NCBI GenBank assembly: GCA_937927195.1
Contig: CALBCY010000085.1
Location: forward strand, 1-40,731
Direction of reading: 5' to 3'
Origin: an uncultured Chitinophagales bacterium
GTDB taxonomy: Bacteria; Bacteroidota; Bacteroidia; Chitinophagales; UBA2359
Length of the DNA: 40,731 nt
The notes under the pieces were generated by a model. It was not told the DNA's origin. It did not search any database and saw nothing but the letters and a program-made list of their open reading frames with translations. Shown in pieces: positions 1-7,341 of the stretch. A program made the translations under genes and the position numbers. How positions within the stretch are numbered: position 1 is the stretch's first letter; every line of letters starts with the position of its first letter.

Positions 1-32
1 CGCTGGAGTCAGTTATTTTGTCTTCATTTTTT

Positions 33-102
33 ACTAACCTAGTTTGACCTCTCCGAGGTCAATACTCAATTAAATGACTCGGAGAGGTCAAACTAGGTTA
101 GT
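33..102. repeat. Long perfect inverted repeat (hairpin)
   Basis: Positions 33-57 and 78-102 are perfect reverse complements (25 bp) around a 20-base loop. The left arm also contributes to a small internal hairpin at 46-60 (GACCTC-TCC-GAGGTC). On the plus strand the right arm is followed by TTTTATAAATTT, so it could terminate a plus-strand gene lying left of the window. It could equally be a palindromic intergenic repeat. It lies downstream of the minus-strand lipoprotein gene ending at 207. Confidence 0.75.
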
Positions 103-122
103 TTTATAAATTTAATAAGTAT

Positions 123-139
123 CGACCGCAGAGCGGTCG
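123..139. repeat. Short perfect hairpin
   Basis: CGACCGC-AGA-GCGGTCG is a 7-bp GC-rich stem with a 3-base loop in an otherwise AT-rich spacer, 68 bp past the stop of the lipoprotein gene. It resembles a REP-type palindrome. There is no T-run next to it, so I do not call it a terminator. Confidence 0.55.
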
Positions 140-206
140 CACAAACAAATCATGGGTAAAATTAAGTTTTGTCTAGGTGCTCAAATTGCTTTTACACTAT
201 TTAAAA

Positions 207-1640
207 TCAATTCACTTTATTTAAAATTCCTATACAAGAATCAGTAAAATTAGTGCCTGCTAAAGTGAAATTAAATACGAAAGAGGCATCGTCGGTATCT
301 ACAAAGTATTTGAAAATACCGGAAGATCCCCCAGTTATTGTTACACCTTCAATTATTTGTTCCGTAAATGTAAATGTAATCGAATAAGAATTTTCAAATG
401 AATCAAAGGAAAGATCATCTCCCAATTCCAAAGCCAAGGGAACAGTATTTAAGCTAATATCTGAACCTGAAATATCGGGAATCCCATTTACATCAAATTC
501 TGTTTGAATATACAAATCTGCAAAATTGTACAATAAAATAACACCAGCTTCGCCACTGGCTGCTGCCTCAACAGCAGCATAATTGTTAAGAGTTAGATTT
601 GAAGTACAATTTTCATCGGTCTGAGCATATCTGCCCTCTATCAACACAGCAATGTTTGTTAACTCACAAGCAGAGCCGTCTGCATTTATTTCATAACCTT
701 CTCCACATATAGGGAGACACATTTCTCCAACAACTTCAAATCCCTCATTACAAAGACAGACTACCTGACTGTTTTCTAAAGAACAGGTAGAATTATTAGG
801 ACAAGTAACACCGTCACATTGATCAATACAAATTCCATTAATACAAATGGAGTTTCCATCACAATTAACAATTTCACATGGATCTTGAATTTCTATCGTA
901 CAGGCCCCAGTGCTTGGATCAATGGCCCAACCTTCGTTACAATCACATATTGGATTTCCATCACCATCATCCGCACATTGCCCATTGACACAATCAATAG
1001 GAAAATTTTCACAAATTTCCGCAACTGAACTGGTACAAGCTCCAGTGCTCGGATCAATGGCCCAACCTTCGTTACAATCACATATTGGATTTCCAGCACC
1101 ATCATCCGCACATTGACCATTGATGCAATCAATAGTAAAATTTTCACAAATTTCCGCAACTGAACTGGTACAAGCTCCACTGCTTGGATCAATGGCCCAA
1201 CCTTCGTTACAATCACAAATTGGATTTCCTGTCCCATCATCCGCACATTGCCCATTGACACAATCAACAGTAAAATCATCGCAGATCTCCGGAATTTGAA
1301 TGGTGCATTTTCCTGTAATGGGATCAACCGCCCATCCAGTAGCGCAAAGACAATAGGCAACTCCCGATTCATTTACAGCACATTGGCCATTGACACAAAC
1401 AGTAGTGAAAACTGAACAGGGGTCTAGCGGGACAATGCATGTTCCGGTTTGAGGGTCAAGTATCCAACCAGAATTGCAATCACAAATGGCATTCCCACTT
1501 CCATTTTCAATACATTGACCATTGACACAATCTAGTGCGAAATCATCACAAGGGTCACCGCCACAGGAATTGAACACAAATAAAATGAAAGGCAATAGCA
1601 GCAAAGCCGCAAAGTGATTCATGTTTTGGACTAATTTCAT
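207..1640 (-). CDS. EGF-like repeat surface lipoprotein
   Basis: This encodes a predicted exported lipoprotein of 477 residues. The N-terminus is a hydrophobic signal ending in FVFNSC, with Cys26 as the likely lipidated residue. Residues 31-254 are five tandem EGF-like modules of 44-45 residues, each with six cysteines and a DCVNGQC...CDCN.GW..DP..G.C pattern. A less regular Cys-rich stretch follows to about residue 330, with a second EGF-like motif (CPNNSTC...CLCNEGF). The last 145 residues or so look like a beta-rich domain I do not recognise. The frame is open back to 1658 only through a TTG codon. I chose ATG at 1640 because a TATTTTTG promoter box sits 15 bp upstream and would overlap the longer start. 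EGF-like modules usually mediate protein-protein or calcium-dependent contacts; the ligand is unknown. Modules 3-5 are nearly identical at DNA level. Confidence 0.85.
   Translation of the reverse strand: MKLVQNMNHFAALLLLPFILFVFNSCGGDPCDDFALDCVNGQCIENGSGNAICDCNSGWILDPQTGTCIVPLDPCSVFTTVCVNGQCAVNESGVAYCLCATGWAVDPITGKCTIQIPEICDDFTVDCVNGQCADDGTGNPICDCNEGWAIDPSSGACTSSVAEICENFTIDCINGQCADDGAGNPICDCNEGWAIDPSTGACTSSVAEICENFPIDCVNGQCADDGDGNPICDCNEGWAIDPSTGACTIEIQDPCEIVNCDGNSICINGICIDQCDGVTCPNNSTCSLENSQVVCLCNEGFEVVGEMCLPICGEGYEINADGSACELTNIAVLIEGRYAQTDENCTSNLTLNNYAAVEAAASGEAGVILLYNFADLYIQTEFDVNGIPDISGSDISLNTVPLALELGDDLSFDSFENSYSITFTFTEQIIEGVTITGGSSGIFKYFVDTDDASFVFNFTLAGTNFTDSCIGILNKVN
879..1550 (-). repeat. 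Five tandem 132-135-bp EGF-module repeats
   Basis: The EGF-like modules are tandem DNA repeats. Equivalent bases recur at 901, 1036, 1171 and 1306 (135-bp steps) and at 1438 (132 bp). Copies 3-5 in coding order (879-1283) differ at only a handful of positions, while the first two are more diverged. This points to recent expansion within the gene. Confidence 0.9.
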
Positions 1641-1655
1641 AGCTTGAGGTTTTTT

Positions 1656-1663
1656 CAAAAATA
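1656..1663 (-). promoter_or_regulatory. Putative -7 promoter box (TATTTTTG) of the EGF lipoprotein
   Basis: Read on the minus strand, 1663-1656 is TATTTTTG, an exact match to the Bacteroidota TAnnTTTG element. It ends 15 bases before ATG at 1640. No clear -33 TTTG was seen. It supports the 1640 start. Confidence 0.55.
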
Positions 1664-1679
1664 CTAAAATTTGTATTAT

Positions 1680-2099
1680 TAACCAGAGTTCGATTATTAA
1701 TCATATGATATTCAATGTGTTAATAAGAAAAAAATCTAAATTGGAGAAATATTGGACATTTGTCATTTTAGTGAATGAATTTGCTTAAATCCGTTAAGAA
1801 AAAAATTCTGTTTGAGCCTCCCTTAAGTCAATCTTTCGAACTTTCGAATGGCCAATTGAATCGAAAAAATATTTGATTAGCGAGTTTATTTTTTTTAGGG
1901 TTTAGGGAGATTTATTCACGTAAAAAATGACATAAGTCCTTGATTTTTTGACCTTTTTATCAAGAAAAAGGTCAAGCAAAAAGCGACAACTCTTGCTGAA
2001 TTTGACAAACTATATTAACAAAAACTAGCTTCAATATCTTCTTGTTATTTTTCATTTTCTAAGATTATTAAAGTGGTTTTTATAATCGAACTCTGGTTA
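1680..2099. mobile_element. Candidate MITE-like element bounded by 18-bp inverted repeats
   Basis: TAACCAGAGTTCGATTAT at 1680-1697 is repeated exactly, inverted, at 2082-2099, enclosing 384 bp with no convincing gene. TTAT occurs immediately outside both ends (1676-1679 and 2100-2103), compatible with a 4-bp target duplication, although in AT-rich DNA this could be chance. Inside, an 11-bp stem (TTGACCTTTTT, 1948-1958, with 1965-1975) forms a strong hairpin. There is no transposase, so any mobility would be non-autonomous. It lies just upstream of the promoter box of the EGF lipoprotein. Confidence 0.4.
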
Positions 2100-2160
2100 T
2101 TATTTATGTCTTTAAGGTTTAATGAAATTTTACCGAACAAACAAAACAAGGGCATCAAAA

Positions 2161-2195
2161 AAAAAGAGGCTGCCCTTTCAAGACAGCCTCTTTTT
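2161..2195 (-). terminator. Intrinsic terminator of the 2331-2861 gene (may be bidirectional)
   Basis: AAAAAGAGGCTG (2161-2172) pairs with CAGCCTCTTTTT (2184-2195): a 12-bp stem, 11-base loop and poly-A/poly-T flanks on both sides. It is 135 bp downstream of the stop of the minus-strand gene at 2331. No plus-strand gene precedes it. Confidence 0.8.
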
Positions 2196-2213
2196 CTTTG
2201 GTATTATTTGTTC

Positions 2214-2295
2214 ACTACTAGACTTTATTTATTTTTGAAACCAATTGAACCTAGTGAATGTTTGCACAGTTCATTGGATTCTAATGTCTAGTAGT
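2214..2295. repeat. Nested inverted repeats in a 3' untranslated region
   Basis: ACTACTAGAC (2214-2223) pairs perfectly with 2286-2295. Inside it CCAATTGAAC (2241-2250) pairs with GTTCATTGG (2269-2277) with one bulged base. In RNA this would be a two-tier stem between the stop codon at 2331 and the terminator at 2161-2195. Function unknown. Confidence 0.45.
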
Positions 2296-2330
2296 TTTAC
2301 TTTTCGTATAAAATCTGAATGCAAGTTTTT

Positions 2331-2861
2331 CTATCTATTTTTAATGCTTGTTTTCGCAATAACAGTTTTTGTTTTATCATCCATCAAAACCTCAATGTTT
2401 TTTCCATTTTCCAAAATGGTAAGGAAGTTGTCGAAGCTGTCATATTGAAAAGTCAAAAGAAAAATCTTATCTCCTTTTACCTCTATCTGTTGTCTTTGAG
2501 AAGATTTTTTCATCAATTCTATATCCCTAAGGAAATTGATTTGGGCATAAAGACTACCATTACTTTTGTATAAATTGATTCTTGCAGATGGATTGTCTAA
2601 TGATTCGTTTGTTCCTGAAAGAAATTCGTAATTAAACAACTGATTGCTTGAATTTACAGACGCTCTACTTGGCGGAGTCTTAGTAGCTGTTTTAGACAAA
2701 TTTTTGCTCGAAGCCTTTTGAACATTTATTTGTTTTGGATTGATTTTCTGGGAATTGACACTTTTTTCGAGTGTTCTTGTTTGAGCCTGAAGATGGCTTT
2801 GTTCTGAACCCATCAAAAAGCTGGCAATTGCTACGGCGATTATTAATAGTATTTTTTTCAT
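2331..2861 (-). CDS. Secreted protein of unknown function
   Basis: A 176-residue protein with a clear signal peptide (KK, then a hydrophobic core at about residues 4-17, cleavage likely after AQ near residue 27). Residues 28-75 are polar, rich in Ser, Lys, Thr and Asn, and look disordered. Residues 76-170 look like a small beta-rich domain. I do not recognise a family. There is no T9SS tail, so a periplasmic location is likely. It begins 103 bp after the stop of engB on the same strand and is followed by a good terminator, so it may be cotranscribed with engB or have its own promoter. No Bacteroidota -7 box was found upstream. Confidence 0.75.
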   Translation of the reverse strand: MKKILLIIAVAIASFLMGSEQSHLQAQTRTLEKSVNSQKINPKQINVQKASSKNLSKTATKTPPSRASVNSSNQLFNYEFLSGTNESLDNPSARINLYKSNGSLYAQINFLRDIELMKKSSQRQQIEVKGDKIFLLTFQYDSFDNFLTILENGKNIEVLMDDKTKTVIAKTSIKNR

Positions 2862-2964
2862 TAGGATTATTTAAGTTTGGTTGGAAAACAATTTACTTCG
2901 ACGCTGTTCAGAGCTGGGTCCCGGCATTTCTTTGGCTCACCATCTCTAAAATTTTAATTTAATT

Positions 2965-3573
2965 CTATTCCAAAGGTAAAAATTTCTGATTAGTTTGGTC
3001 AATAAAATCAAGGATTTCATCACGACCGTCCCTAGAAACAGAGGAGGAGATAAAGCTTTGTGGGAGGCTTTCCCAGTTTTCTAGCAGAGCATTATTGAAA
3101 GTTTCTAAGTTTGCAGCCAATTCATCAGGTTTGTTTTTATCAGCTTTGGTGAAAATTAGCAAGAATGGAATCCGCATTTCCCCCATCCAATTGGCAAATT
3201 CTATGTCGACCTTTTGCGGTTTAATTCTAGAATCGATCAGCAAAAAGACGCATTGCAGGTTTTCTCTTCTATTCAAGTAGTTTTTTATGAAAGTTTCCCA
3301 TTTCTTTCGAGATGTTTTTGACACTCTTGCATAACCATATCCAGGCAAATCAACCAAATACCAGTTGTTATTAATGATAAAATGGTTGATGTGTTGGGTT
3401 TTTCCCGGTGTATTTGAAATTCTAGCCAAAGACTTTCTTTCAACCAGCATGTTGATCAAAGATGATTTACCAACATTGGAGCGTCCAATAAAGGCATATT
3501 CGGGAATCTTTGGCGCTGGACATTGGTTCACATTAACAAAACTACCAGTAAAATTTGCAGAATGAATAATCAT
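2965..3573 (-). CDS. engB: Ribosome biogenesis GTP-binding protein EngB (YsxC/YihA)
   Basis: A 202-residue single-domain GTPase of the TrmE-Era-EngA-YihA-Septin class, needed for large-subunit ribosome assembly in the cytoplasm. All nucleotide-binding motifs are visible: G1 GRSNVGKS (30-37), G2 region TPGKTQ (55-60), G3 DLPGYG (75-80), G4 TKAD (142-145) and G5 SSVS (177-180). Length is normal for the family and the reading frame is intact. The start is ATG at 3573; a TATTTTTG box ends 4 bases upstream, suggesting a very short or absent leader. Neighbours give no functional link. Confidence 0.97.
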   Translation of the reverse strand: MIIHSANFTGSFVNVNQCPAPKIPEYAFIGRSNVGKSSLINMLVERKSLARISNTPGKTQHINHFIINNNWYLVDLPGYGYARVSKTSRKKWETFIKNYLNRRENLQCVFLLIDSRIKPQKVDIEFANWMGEMRIPFLLIFTKADKNKPDELAANLETFNNALLENWESLPQSFISSSVSRDGRDEILDFIDQTNQKFLPLE

Positions 3574-3577
3574 GTGG

Positions 3578-3585
3578 CAAAAATA
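3578..3585 (-). promoter_or_regulatory. Putative -7 promoter box (TATTTTTG) of engB
   Basis: Minus-strand TATTTTTG at 3585-3578 matches TAnnTTTG. Only CCAC separates it from the ATG, so transcription would begin at or next to the start codon. A -33 TTTG is not evident. Confidence 0.45.
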
Positions 3586-3757
3586 CGAATATTAACACGA
3601 TTTTGGCTTATTGTAATCCAGAATTTACTATTGGATTCATAAAATCAAAAGTGACAAAATCCATAGATACAAAAAAGTCGCGAAAGTGGGCAAATAGGCC
3701 AATCTCAAATAAGAAATCCCGTAAATAGCCAAAATGAATATAGTAAAGTAAGCTTAT

Positions 3758-5920
3758 TCAATTTAAAACAATCTTTCGGATAACAGGGCCATTCGGCAAA
3801 AGAACTTCAAGTAGATAAATACCAGGAGGAAAGCTGCTTAAGTCCATGTTGATAAGGGATGAATTCTCTTCTCTTTCCCAAAGTTTTTGACCTTTCATAT
3901 CATATAAACCAACGGACTGGACATTTTCGGGTGCTGACAAATTTAGCTGACCATTAGAAGGAACAGGACCAATTGAAAACTGTTGGTTCTCGGGAATGCC
4001 AAGTGGGATTTCTGAAAGTGAAATTTTATCGGCATTTAAGATCTCTTTGGTCCACTTATCTTGAACAAAAGCTATCAACTCCAGATTTTCCATTTCAAAA
4101 GAGGAATCAATTTGCATGGTGATCTGAGCGCCGCCCCCTGCTGAAGTGATTTCTTCTATTACAATACCTGAAGAACCATTGTACATCTGACGGACAACAT
4201 GCTCAACCGAATTTAAGAAAAACCAATCTTCCTGAATGTGCGACTCTGTTAGAACAACATGCAAAACCAGATCAATAAAAGTCCACTCGTCAAAAGTCGG
4301 AAGGCTGATGTAAGCATTGAGTTCATTATAGAGTTCATTATTGCTGATCACTGGGTTGTCAATAAAGACCCCAAGCTGTGTAATTTCTAAGTTTCTTTGG
4401 TCCAACATTGGTGTAAAATCATCAACCATGCTGGTTTCACCATCTCCTCCTACATATTCCAATATTCCATCCACAATCGTTGTTGGATGGGCATTTATTC
4501 CATAATAGTCCAATCGCTCAATGGATTCCAAGGTTTCATAATCATCATCAATGTGATAGTTAATCAATGCGACATTCAGGCCATTGTCAATCATTTCATT
4601 AAAACCCAATTCTGCCCCTGGACAACTGCTGCACCAGGTTCCGGCTGACTTTTCAAAGACAGTCAGATTTCTTGCAAACCCACCGCTCCACATATCATAA
4701 TATGGGAAGCCAGCAGTAATGTATTTCAGACCCGTAGCTTCCCAATAGACCAAATGGAACGCCTCCTTGTGTATCGCAAGTGCAGGTCTTTTCTGTGAAC
4801 CACTTATAGGAGTTAGATTAACAACATTTTCACTTAAATCATTGGCATTTCCTTGTGACCATGAAAACATTACATCATTGGAAGTTTCACCTTGAGCATT
4901 TTCTTCCCAGGCAATTCCTATAACATATTCATCATTTGCTGCCATTGTCGGAGCACGTTGAGCTGTTTGAGGGTTGGGTCTGGGCAACTCAAATTCTTGT
5001 CCTTTTTCCATGCTGCTTTTGTTGATTGTGCTGATAGAAACTCTGTCTAACCCTCCAGCCCCACTGTGCCAGAAACAGGCAAGACTGTCGACGAATAAGG
5101 GGGCAATTTCTGGACCACTTATTGGACAAGCATTTATTTGCCAATTGCTGTCATCCACATCTGTGGCTTGATCAAAAGTCGCACCACCATTACTACTTTT
5201 ACTAATCCACATGTCACGAATATTGTCTTGATTGTTTCTGAAAACCAAATAGACATCTTCTCCTTCTGAATAAATATCAGAGGGACAACATTCACAAACA
5301 TAGGTTCCATCTGCTGGTTCACTAGCCGCTACAGAAGGTCCGTAGGAATTCCCCCAATCCTCTGAACGAATCATGATATATCTTGCTTCCGTTTCATTGG
5401 CATTCTGGAAAATTACACTAACCAAAGGATTTCCGTCTCGACCAATATGAACAGCCGGCAAAGTGGCCCATTTTCCTTGCGGTGGATCAATCACATTTAC
5501 AGGGGCTGCAAAATTATTCCCTCCATCAACCGACTTGACTGTAAAAACCCCACTGGAAAAATCTTCATAAACTATAAAGATCAAATTTCCTTTTATGGCC
5601 ATATCCAAGCCACCAAAAGAATAAATATCAGGATTTACTTCGCCAGTAGAAACCTCAATGGGTTCAATGAATACTCCATCCATCATTTTTGTAAAGAAAA
5701 TGCTTGATCCTTGGCCCCAACAAACTGCTGGATTTCCGTCGGGCAAAACTTTTACAACATGACTTTTGGCGGTCGAGCCTGTGGTCAAGGGAATTGGACT
5801 TGACCATTGCAATGTGTCTTGAGCTTGGAGATTTTCACCAAGAAAGACAACCAAAAATGCCATAAGGAAGACAATCAGAAAGAAGTGTAAAGGGGATAAT
5901 ATTATTGTTTGTTTTTTCAT
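3758..5920 (-). CDS. T9SS-exported BNR/sialidase-like propeller fused to an Omp28/thioredoxin-like domain
   Basis: A 720-residue secreted protein. A signal peptide occupies about residues 1-34 (cleavage after LQAQ). Residues 35-410 look like a sialidase-type beta-propeller with three Asp-box-like motifs: SVDGGNNF (130-137), SEDWGNSY (186-193) and SSNGGATF (242-249). A CECC cluster is at 209-212. From about 417 an Omp28-like thioredoxin-fold domain begins, with W-CSSC (Cys430, Cys433). The last 75 residues form a T9SS type A sorting domain (GPVPSNGQLNLS...IYLLEV...KIVLN). The frame stays open to ATG 6034, but that adds 38 residues before the signal peptide, so I chose ATG at 5920. Catalytic sialidase residues cannot be assigned by eye; a carbohydrate-binding or scaffold role is as likely as an enzyme. 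It is divergent from the TPM lipoprotein gene. Confidence 0.85.
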   Translation of the reverse strand: MKKQTIILSPLHFFLIVFLMAFLVVFLGENLQAQDTLQWSSPIPLTTGSTAKSHVVKVLPDGNPAVCWGQGSSIFFTKMMDGVFIEPIEVSTGEVNPDIYSFGGLDMAIKGNLIFIVYEDFSSGVFTVKSVDGGNNFAAPVNVIDPPQGKWATLPAVHIGRDGNPLVSVIFQNANETEARYIMIRSEDWGNSYGPSVAASEPADGTYVCECCPSDIYSEGEDVYLVFRNNQDNIRDMWISKSSNGGATFDQATDVDDSNWQINACPISGPEIAPLFVDSLACFWHSGAGGLDRVSISTINKSSMEKGQEFELPRPNPQTAQRAPTMAANDEYVIGIAWEENAQGETSNDVMFSWSQGNANDLSENVVNLTPISGSQKRPALAIHKEAFHLVYWEATGLKYITAGFPYYDMWSGGFARNLTVFEKSAGTWCSSCPGAELGFNEMIDNGLNVALINYHIDDDYETLESIERLDYYGINAHPTTIVDGILEYVGGDGETSMVDDFTPMLDQRNLEITQLGVFIDNPVISNNELYNELNAYISLPTFDEWTFIDLVLHVVLTESHIQEDWFFLNSVEHVVRQMYNGSSGIVIEEITSAGGGAQITMQIDSSFEMENLELIAFVQDKWTKEILNADKISLSEIPLGIPENQQFSIGPVPSNGQLNLSAPENVQSVGLYDMKGQKLWEREENSSLINMDLSSFPPGIYLLEVLLPNGPVIRKIVLN

Positions 5921-5985
5921 TTCTTCAATCTTTGAATTTAGACCCAATATAGGGAGAACTGAGCAATTTAAGACGGATTTTTTAT

Positions 5986-6088
5986 TTGGGACGTTCCCAA
6001 TTTCATATTGACAGGAATGAAGAGATCTCCGCATTTTATAAGGCTGGTATTCAATAAATATTGAATTTTTGTTTTAAATTCAATATTT
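5986..6088. promoter_or_regulatory. Divergent intergenic region with two inverted repeats
   Basis: Between the divergent genes starting at 5920 (minus) and 6193 (plus) lie TTGGGA-CGT-TCCCAA (5986-6000) and a 13-bp AT-only-core stem, 6056-6068 with 6076-6088 (loop TTGTTTT). Either could be an operator or structured leader. No exact TAnnTTTG box was found for either gene, so the promoters are not located. Confidence 0.35.
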
Positions 6089-6192
6089 GATAGCAATGAT
6101 GCTAAAGCCTTATTACAATATTATAGGTAGAAATATTATAAATAGACTTTAGGAATAAATGTTAATAGAACTAATACGGTTTGAATTACCAA

Positions 6193-6786
6193 ATGTCGCA
6201 AACAACTATGAGAACAATTTTTAGCCTTTTCATCTTTAGCCTGTTTTTCCAAGCTTGCTCGGTCAGTCCAGAAGCTGCGCCTGCTCCCGGAGCTGCTTCG
6301 GCAAGCGATCAAAGCGCTAGTCCGGGCCAAGCTGCTGGTTCCTCTCCTCAAGCAGTCTCTTCCAATTTGCCAAAAGCGGAAGGCTGGGTCAATGACTTTG
6401 CCAATATGCTGAATGAAGCAGAAGAAGCCAAGTTAAGCGATAAAATTGCCGCAATTGAAAAAGGGACTTCCGTTGAATTTGCTGTTGTTACAATGGATGA
6501 TCTGAAGGGGGAAAACATTCGACAATATGCCACCAAATTGGGAAATTATTGGGGCGTTGGTAAAAGCGAATCAGACAATGGCGTTTTGATCCTATTGGTG
6601 AAAAACACCAGAGAAGTCAACATCTCAACTGGTTTGGGAGCCGAAACAATTTTGAGCGATCAAGACTGTAAAAAAATTATTCAAAAGGACATGCTTCCGT
6701 TTTTCAAAAGAAATGATTTTTTCAGCGGCCTCGATACTGGTATTGAAAAAGTTATAGATAGAATGGTGGAATTGAATGGTCAATAG
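6193..6786 (+). CDS. TPM-domain (YgcG/DUF477-like) lipoprotein
   Basis: About 197 residues. A short signal ends in LFFQAC, so Cys22 is probably lipidated. An Ala/Pro/Ser-rich linker (about 24-55) leads to a TPM domain: GWVNDFANMLNEAEEAKLSDKI at the start, then VEFAVVTMDDL, IRQYATKLGNYWGVG, DNGVLILLV, EVNISTGLGAE and a final helix. TPM domains occur in membrane-anchored proteins of uncertain biochemical role, including photosystem II repair factors and bacterial YgcG. Here there is no C-terminal transmembrane helix or Gly-rich tail, so the protein is probably held only by its lipid. The frame extends to a TTG at 6181. ATG 6193 and ATG 6208 are both credible; the latter gives a more compact signal peptide. 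Confidence 0.88.
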   Translation: MSQTTMRTIFSLFIFSLFFQACSVSPEAAPAPGAASASDQSASPGQAAGSSPQAVSSNLPKAEGWVNDFANMLNEAEEAKLSDKIAAIEKGTSVEFAVVTMDDLKGENIRQYATKLGNYWGVGKSESDNGVLILLVKNTREVNISTGLGAETILSDQDCKKIIQKDMLPFFKRNDFFSGLDTGIEKVIDRMVELNGQ

Positions 6787-6834
6787 CACTGGAGATCGCT
6801 CTTAACTGGTCGTAATGTTCCAGAAACAAAAAGT

Positions 6835-6954
6835 AAACTTCACTTAGACAGGGGTAAACTAGGTGAAGTCTCTCGACTTCTCCTAAATATTTTCGTGATT
6901 TTTAATCTCTGAAACAAAATGTGAAAAGTAGTTTTTAACTACTTGCTTTTACTT
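6835..6954. repeat. 120-bp direct repeat, copy 1
   Basis: This matches 7059-7178 with five mismatches over 120 bases and no gaps. It contains three inverted repeats: CTTCAC/GTGAAG arms, GAAGTC-TCTC-GACTTC, and AGTAGTT-TTT-AACTACT. No open frame is shared by the copies, so it is a structured non-coding repeat. Confidence 0.9.
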
Positions 6955-7058
6955 TGATGACATCGCCTTGTACAATTTTACAGCAGAAGTTTTACAAACT
7001 ACTTTTTTTAAACCTCTTGCAGAGCACAAAATAAACAAGATATTAAAGTGAAGTTTGG

Positions 7059-7178
7059 AAACTTCACTTAGACAAGGGTAAACTAGGTGAAGTCTCCCGA
7101 CTTCTCCTAAATATTTTCGTGATTTTTTATCCCTGAGACAAAATGTGAAAAGTAGTTTTTAACTACTTGCTTTTACTT
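7059..7178. repeat. 120-bp direct repeat, copy 2
   Basis: Second copy of the 6835-6954 element, offset by 224 bp. The substitutions keep the AGTAGTT...AACTACT stem intact; the GAAGTC stem keeps its arms and changes only one loop base. It ends at the point where the T9SS tail remnant begins. Confidence 0.9.
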
Positions 7179-7341
7179 CAATAATTTACAAGGACAACAG
7201 ATACATTCAGAAAAGTATGAATTTTCTGATGGATCCGAAAAGAAAGTGGATTGTAGCAAATGGCCGCTTGGTTTGTATTTGCTGAAAGTGCAGGATAAAG
7301 ATGGGTCGGGGATTTATGAGAAGAAGATACTGGTTGAGTAA
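7177..7341 (+). pseudogene. Remnant of a T9SS sorting-domain protein (C-terminus only)
   Basis: Read in one frame from 7177, the sequence gives FNNLQGQQ, then about 25 residues, then WPLGLYLLKVQ, KDGSGIYEKKILVE and a stop at 7339-7341. This is the typical end of a T9SS type A sorting domain (Y.lqGq...LP.GiYll.v....g....kilv). There is a stop at 7153-7155 and no start codon or signal peptide upstream, so only the last 54 codons or so of a former gene survive. The break coincides with the end of repeat copy 2. Confidence 0.8.

Larger units (their letters stand above)
1641..2330. other. Intergenic region, 690 bp
   Basis: I see no gene here. It holds, left to right, the promoter box of the EGF lipoprotein, the MITE-like element, a terminator, and a nested inverted repeat. 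Short open frames in the right half have no signal peptide, coding bias or recognisable motif. Confidence 0.7.

Noticed and set aside
893-1372. Long second open frame on the same strand as the EGF lipoprotein, plus open frames on the opposite strand
   Set aside because: They exist only because the 135-bp unit is a multiple of three and lacks stops in several frames. They have no signal peptide, and the translations repeat without family features.
879-1550. Regularly spaced repeats resembling a CRISPR array
   Set aside because: The repeat unit is 132-135 bp without separate unique spacers and it encodes EGF-like modules in frame.
1930-2000. Coding-looking stretch translating to DLFIKKKVKQKATTLAEF before a stop
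   Set aside because: A stop lies three codons upstream, there is no start codon, and the bases form an 11-bp hairpin that explains the pattern.
6955-7058. Sequence between the two 120-bp repeats as a cassette or small gene
   Set aside because: Only about 100 bp, with no start codon and open frame of useful length and no recognisable motif.
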